NCBI RefSeq assembly: GCF_000803645.1
Contig: NZ_CP009122.1
Coordinates: 1,278,501 to 1,342,500, forward strand
Origin: Sphingopyxis fribergensis
GTDB lineage: Bacteria; Pseudomonadota; Alphaproteobacteria; Sphingomonadales; Sphingomonadaceae
Reading direction: 5' to 3'
DNA length: 64,000 nt
Shown: piece by piece, positions 60,116 through 64,000 of the stretch
How positions within the stretch are numbered: the stretch's first letter is position 1
How the letters are laid out: every line of letters begins with the position of its first letter
Notes under the pieces: generated by a model
What the model saw: the letters and a program-made list of their open reading frames with translations, nothing else
Database searches by the model: none
Told to the model about the DNA's origin: nothing
Made by a program: the position numbers and the translations under genes

Positions 60116-60898
60116 ATGTATCGCTCCATTCGTTCGGCGGCGCTCGCCGCACTCCTCTTCTCGGGCACCGTCACCGCACATGCCGAGGACGACACCGCCA
60201 AGCCGACCGTCGTTCTCGTCCACGGCGCCTTCGCCGATTCCTCGGGCTGGAACGACGTGATCGCCCGCCTCGAAAAGGACGGCTATCCGGTGATCGCGGC
60301 GGCCAACCCGCTGCGCAGCGTTGCGGGCGACGCCGAAAGCGTCGCGTCGGTCGTCCGCTCGATTTCGGGCCGCGTCGTCCTCGTCGGCCACAGCTATGGC
60401 GGCGTGGTCATCACCGAAGCGGCAAAGGGCAACGCCAATGTGAAGGCGCTCGTCTATGTCGCCGCTTTCCTGCCGGACACGGGGGAATCGGCGCTCGCGC
60501 TGTCGGCGAAATTCCCGGGCAGCACGCTCGGCGACGCGCTCGCGCCGGTCGGCCTGCCGGGCGGCGGGACGGATCTCTATATACAGCCCGCCAAATTCCA
60601 CGCGCAGTTCGCCGCCGATGTGCCCGCGGCAAAATCGACGCTGATGGCCGCGACGCAGCGCCCCGTAACGCAGGGCGCGCTGACCGATGCGTCGCAGGCC
60701 GCAACGTGGAAGAGCCTGCCGAGCTACGTCATCTATGGCGCCGAGGATCGCAATATCCCCGCCGCAACGATGAAGTTCATGGCCGACCGCGCGCACGCCC
60801 GCAAAACCGTTGCGGTCGCGCACGGCTCGCACGCGCTGATGGTCTCGCATCCGGTCGAGGTCGCCGAACTGATCGAGAGTGCCGCTTCGGACCGCTAG
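60116..60898 (+). CDS. Exported alpha/beta hydrolase
   Basis: The 260-residue precursor has a signal peptide (MYRSIRSAALAALLFSGTVT, cleavage near AHA). The mature enzyme shows VVLVHGAFADSSGW with the oxyanion-hole HG, the nucleophile in LVGHSYGGVV, an Asp in IYGAEDRNIP and the His in HGSHALMVSHP. It is of the short RutD/EstC-like type without a large lid. It is probably a periplasmic esterase of unknown substrate. It lies 80 bp after the kinase gene and is followed by a strong hairpin. Confidence 0.9.
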   Translation: MYRSIRSAALAALLFSGTVTAHAEDDTAKPTVVLVHGAFADSSGWNDVIARLEKDGYPVIAAANPLRSVAGDAESVASVVRSISGRVVLVGHSYGGVVITEAAKGNANVKALVYVAAFLPDTGESALALSAKFPGSTLGDALAPVGLPGGGTDLYIQPAKFHAQFAADVPAAKSTLMAATQRPVTQGALTDASQAATWKSLPSYVIYGAEDRNIPAATMKFMADRAHARKTVAVAHGSHALMVSHPVEVAELIESAASDR

Positions 60899-60934
60899 GG
60901 CGGAACGAACCGCCGCGCCGCGCGTCGATAACCA

Positions 60935-60961
60935 GCCGCCCATCGTCCGACGATGGGCGGC
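60935..60961 (+). other. Perfect 12-bp hairpin after the hydrolase gene
   Basis: GCCGCCCATCGT-CCG-ACGATGGGCGGC is a perfect stem with a three-base loop, 37 bases after the hydrolase stop and 16 before the next start. There is no T-run, so it is either an inefficient terminator or an mRNA element; its 3' arm contains an ATG in frame with the next gene. Confidence 0.7.
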
Positions 60962-60976
60962 CGATCGGAGAACCGC

Positions 60977-61492
60977 ATGCAGGCGCTTGAAGGACTCGAA
61001 CCCCGGCCATCGCGTCAGCGCCTCTGGGACCGGCACGCCAGCCCGATCTCGATCCTCCTTCTCGGCGGACTATTGCTCGCGGCCGGCCTTGGTCTGACCG
61101 GCGGACAGCCGAGCCCGCCAATTATGGCGGATTTCGGCGACGCCCGCCTTGTCATGAAAACCCCGACGACGATCCGAAACGGCGAGTTTTTCGAAACCGA
61201 CCTGACCCTGACCGCAGAGGCGCCGATGGCGGACGCGGTGATTGCGATAACCCCCGCGCTCTGGCAAGACATGACCGTCAACACGATGATCCCCGCACCG
61301 GCCGAGGAGAATTTCTCGGACGGGCTGTTCCACTTTTCCTACGGCCCGCTCGCCGCCGGCGAGAGCCTCCGCGTCAAGATCGACGGCCAGATCAACCCGC
61401 CGCTGTTCGCGGGCACCAAGGGTGAAATCGCGATCTTCGACGGCAGCCGGCGCATCGGCGCGATGCCGCTTCGGATCAAGGTGCTCCCCTGA
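60977..61492 (+). CDS. Single-pass membrane protein with extracytoplasmic beta domain, function unknown
   Basis: The 171-residue protein has a short N-terminal cytosolic segment, one helix (ISILLLGGLLLAAGLGLTGG) and a periplasmic beta-sandwich-like domain (MKTPTTIRNGEFFETDLTLT and later FHFSYGPLAAGESLRVKIDG), typical of small proteins paired with DUF421 proteins. CGGAG precedes the ATG at 60977; an earlier ATG inside the hairpin is less likely. Its stop overlaps the start of the DUF421 gene by one base (TGATG), so the two probably work together in the membrane. Confidence 0.83.
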   Translation: MQALEGLEPRPSRQRLWDRHASPISILLLGGLLLAAGLGLTGGQPSPPIMADFGDARLVMKTPTTIRNGEFFETDLTLTAEAPMADAVIAITPALWQDMTVNTMIPAPAEENFSDGLFHFSYGPLAAGESLRVKIDGQINPPLFAGTKGEIAIFDGSRRIGAMPLRIKVLP

Positions 61493-61974
61493 TGGATATC
61501 GTCCTCCGCGCCACGGTGATGTTCTTCATCCTGTTCCTGCTGATCCGGCTGCTCGGCAAGCGCGAACTCGGCCAGATGACGCCGTTCGAATTCGTCGTGC
61601 TCGTCGTGCTCGGCGACCTGATCCAGCAGGGCGTGACCCACAACGACTTCAGCCTGACCGGCGCGACGCTCGCGATCTGCACCTTCGCCTTCTGGGCACT
61701 GGTGCTCAGCTGGACCGCCTATCTGTATCCGCGCGCCAAGGATTTGCTCGAAGGCACCCCGCGCGTGATCGTACGCGACGGCGAAATCGTGACCGAAAAT
61801 CTGCGCCGCGACCGGCTGACGCGCGACGAGATTCTCTCCGAAATGCGCCTCGCCGGGATCGGCCGAATGTCCGAAGTCGCTTGGGCGATCCTCGAGCCGC
61901 AGGGCAAGATGAGCTTCATCAAGAAGGACGATCAAGCCTCGCCGCAGCAGGACCAGGACGGTCCCGCCGGCTAA
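61492..61974 (+). CDS. DUF421/YetF-like membrane protein
   Basis: The 160-residue protein has three N-terminal hydrophobic segments and the DUF421 hallmark FLLIRLLGKRELGQMTPFEFVVLVVLGDL, then a soluble domain with GTPRVIVRDGEIVTENLRRDRLTRDEI. YetF-type proteins are membrane proteins of unknown function, in some bacteria linked to envelope or spore properties. It is coupled to the preceding gene and overlaps the convergent patatin gene by four bases. Confidence 0.9.
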   Translation: MDIVLRATVMFFILFLLIRLLGKRELGQMTPFEFVVLVVLGDLIQQGVTHNDFSLTGATLAICTFAFWALVLSWTAYLYPRAKDLLEGTPRVIVRDGEIVTENLRRDRLTRDEILSEMRLAGIGRMSEVAWAILEPQGKMSFIKKDDQASPQQDQDGPAG

Positions 61975-63899
61975 TAGATCGGCGTGATCTGCATCTGCGG
62001 AAGCGGCCGCGGCGTTCCGTCGCTGAGGTCAGGGCCGAGGTCGGCCCATTCCTCGCCGCGCGACACCAGATCGGCGTATAGTTTCTGCGACGTGCTTTGG
62101 GCTTCGGCCGACCGGAACTTGTACGAAACCGGGGGAGGTGTTCCCTTGCGAACCGTCGCAAAGGCGGCCTCATAGGCGGGGATCGGCGGCACGACCTTCG
62201 CACTCGCCGCGATCCGGACCGTATAGCGCTGCAGCCCGGAAGCGACGTTCCGCCATCGTACCCAAAAATGATTGTCGAAGGAAAATTGGTACACGCGCTC
62301 GCCGGCGATCGTGCCCTTCAGTGAGATATTGTCCAATATCTCCTGCGACATATCGAGGTTCATCCCGCCCTCCACCTTGTCGAGCGCGACATGGACGATC
62401 CGGTCGCGTTGGCCGGGCGCGCGCGACTGCAACAGGTCGCGCCAATTCTGCATCGTGCTGATGATGCCGAACACGAAGCCCGAAACCTCGGCCAGCGCGA
62501 GCGGCCGGGCGATCGAGCGATAGCTGCGTTGCCAGCCGCGATTATTGTGCAGCGGAAGCCACACCGATTCTTCGGCCTTGTCGCGCGCGTTCGGCGGCTC
62601 GGGGTTTTGGGTCGGCGGACCGTCATCGCTTTGTGGATAGACAAGATTGATCGCAAAGGTCGGCCAGCGCGGCAGCGGCGCATCGAACAGGTGGAGCGGA
62701 AAATTGCTCGAAACGCCGCCGTCGGAAAACCAGCAGATGCGGAAACCTTCGATCGGCGAGAGAGGCGCTTCGCCGCCCGTCGCGAGGCTGTCGGTGCTCT
62801 GGCTCAGCGTGACCTCCTTGGCCTCTTCACCAGCATCGAGCGCCTCGCCCTCGGTCTCGCTGCGGTGCGTTCGCCGCCCGACGGGCTCATGCAGCGGCAC
62901 CGCGCTGATCAGCAGCGGGAAACTCAGGCTCATCCGCATCGCCACCAGCACTGGCATCCGGCCCTTGCTGGGCAGGCGGTAGTAATCCTTGTCCCCGACA
63001 CGGTCGGGCGCTCCCGCCATCGCGACCATCGCATCGACGACCGATTCAGGAAACAGCAGGTCGAATTCCTCGCGCAGGAACCAGAAGGAGGCGTCGGTGA
63101 GGGGCAGCGTCCGCGGCTCGTGATGCGACACGCCCGTCGTAATCATCTGGAGCGAAATCGCGGTTTCGGTGTCCGGTTCGCCCGGGTAGTGCGGCGCGGC
63201 CCACAAATCGTCGAACAGCAGCGGCTCCGACTGCGCTTTGCCCGACAGCGATTGCAGCACGTCGTGCAGCCATTCGGTCAGTGCCGGCTGCGCCGCATCC
63301 TTGCGCGCGCTCAGCCCCGAACAAAGCCCGAGCAGATTGCGCCGCGTGACGCGCGCAACGCGCAGCACAGCGGCAATCGCGGCGCCGAGATAGGCGCAGA
63401 TCGCCGATGGTAATAACGCAGCGCCCGCTCCAGACGGCCCCGCGAGCCAGTAACCGATTGCCAGAAAGAGGCCGAGCAGCAGCAGCGCCTCGAGCGGCGC
63501 GATCGCTATCACCGCCACCGCGGCGACCAAGGCTTTGCGCAGCGCGCTCGCATTCCCGGCGAGCGTGACGATCAATCGATAGGCATTGCGTCCGCCGCGC
63601 GCGGGCTGGAAAAGCCCAAAGATAAAGCCCCGCGACGACAATTGCGCCGCGACACGTTCGAGCCCCGCAAAGCCCAGCGACGGGGGGCAGGGGGCGGCCG
63701 ATCCCGATACGACATGCTTGCGGTCGCCCAGAGCCGCCGCCGCGGTCGCCGCCGCGGCAATTGCGCCCGCCGAGGTTCCGCCGATATTCTTGAAGCGAAA
63801 GTCGCGCGCGAGCGCCAGGACGGCGTTGGGATAAACGATGCCGCTCGTGATGCCGCCCTTCATGACCAGGTCGCAATAGCGGGTTGCTGCTTGGCTCAT
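61971..63899 (-). CDS. Patatin-like phospholipase with inserted membrane segments
   Basis: The 642-residue protein has the patatin catalytic dyad: S43 in GGTSAGA (GxSxG), with the oxyanion loop KGGITSGIVYP just before it, and the Asp in CWFSDGGVSSNFP (DGG). Between them lie two or three hydrophobic helices (about 120-185; VAVIAIAPLEALLLLGLFLAIGY and a following pair), which are not part of the usual patatin fold and imply membrane association. The C-terminal 200 residues are an unassigned extension. It should hydrolyse acyl esters of phospholipids or related lipids at the inner membrane. Confidence 0.88.
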   Translation of the reverse strand: MSQAATRYCDLVMKGGITSGIVYPNAVLALARDFRFKNIGGTSAGAIAAAATAAAALGDRKHVVSGSAAPCPPSLGFAGLERVAAQLSSRGFIFGLFQPARGGRNAYRLIVTLAGNASALRKALVAAVAVIAIAPLEALLLLGLFLAIGYWLAGPSGAGAALLPSAICAYLGAAIAAVLRVARVTRRNLLGLCSGLSARKDAAQPALTEWLHDVLQSLSGKAQSEPLLFDDLWAAPHYPGEPDTETAISLQMITTGVSHHEPRTLPLTDASFWFLREEFDLLFPESVVDAMVAMAGAPDRVGDKDYYRLPSKGRMPVLVAMRMSLSFPLLISAVPLHEPVGRRTHRSETEGEALDAGEEAKEVTLSQSTDSLATGGEAPLSPIEGFRICWFSDGGVSSNFPLHLFDAPLPRWPTFAINLVYPQSDDGPPTQNPEPPNARDKAEESVWLPLHNNRGWQRSYRSIARPLALAEVSGFVFGIISTMQNWRDLLQSRAPGQRDRIVHVALDKVEGGMNLDMSQEILDNISLKGTIAGERVYQFSFDNHFWVRWRNVASGLQRYTVRIAASAKVVPPIPAYEAAFATVRKGTPPPVSYKFRSAEAQSTSQKLYADLVSRGEEWADLGPDLSDGTPRPLPQMQITPIY

Positions 63900-64000
63900 C
63901 TCGTCGCTCTCCGGGTGCGCGGGCTTTCGGTTCGCATCCTATCCCGGCACGCCGGTCAAGTCGCTGCTCTTCTTGAAGAAGTGCGCCGATCCGGGGCACC
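63900..64000. other. Window end, no feature seen
   Basis: These 101 bases upstream of the patatin gene hold its ribosome site (GGAGAG before the ATG) and presumably its promoter, but no recognisable element. A partial gene entering from the right cannot be excluded. Confidence 0.4.

Noticed and set aside
1..64000. tRNA, rRNA, CRISPR, prophage, integrase or transposase genes
   Set aside because: None was recognised by cloverleaf pattern, spaced repeats or protein motifs; small RNAs cannot be excluded by eye.

Overview
The window looks like chromosome of a sphingomonad-type alphaproteobacterium (Sphingopyxis/Novosphingobium-like). The DNA is GC-rich, four large TonB-dependent receptors (TBDTs) each begin a catabolic gene group, glutathione S-transferases are unusually many, and the small palindromic repeats between genes are of the kind seen in this group. 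The genus is inferred from gene content only. I see no rRNA, tRNA, CRISPR array, prophage or insertion sequence.

Region 1 (about 0.3-21 kb) is a dense catabolic island. It encodes an acyl-CoA ligase, a CaiB-type CoA transferase, two acyl-CoA dehydrogenases, an HMG-CoA-lyase-like enzyme, two SDR dehydrogenases, an SMP-30-type lactonase, a carboxymuconolactone-decarboxylase-like protein, a VOC protein, two SnoaL-like proteins, a DUF3237 protein, a MetE-like protein, four GSTs, an MFS and a DMT transporter and a TBDT. Five divergent promoters in it carry related AT-rich operators (best pair: CTTAGTATTCTATCTAA and CTTAGAATGCTATGTAA), so it is probably one regulon for one unidentified substrate. 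The set suggests uptake, CoA activation, one dehydrogenation round and a retro-aldol cleavage, with glutathione chemistry alongside.

Region 2 (21-25 kb) holds a LuxR-type regulator and a divergent TBDT with a perfect inverted repeat between them, followed by the wreck of an MpaB/DUF2236 oxygenase gene.

Region 3 (25-46 kb) reads as a D-amino-acid / peptidoglycan-peptide utilisation locus: XRE-cupin regulator, exported N-acyl-D-amino-acid deacylase-like protein, two exported serine beta-lactamase-fold hydrolases, a dgcA/dipeptide-epimerase-type enzyme, dgcN (DUF1611), a YkvI-like transporter, a lipoprotein membrane dipeptidase, a TBDT, then a DctB/DctD two-component system divergent from a DctA symporter, another TBDT and an SGNH hydrolase. 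Many genes overlap as ATGA or GTGA, which points to translational coupling.

Region 4 (46-54.5 kb) is a stress/detoxification group: two paralogous NmrA-like proteins, AhpD-like protein, GST, an alpha/beta-hydrolase-OsmC fusion, azoreductase, small acetyltransferase, DUF1810 protein and a MocR regulator. GGTACA-type half-sites recur in its promoter regions.

Region 5 (54.5-64 kb) contains a ferritin-like/4Fe-4S/double-CDGSH fusion protein, remnants of a LysR and a FixJ-type regulator, a receiver protein with its PAS histidine kinase, an exported alpha/beta hydrolase, two small membrane-protein genes and a large patatin with inserted membrane segments.
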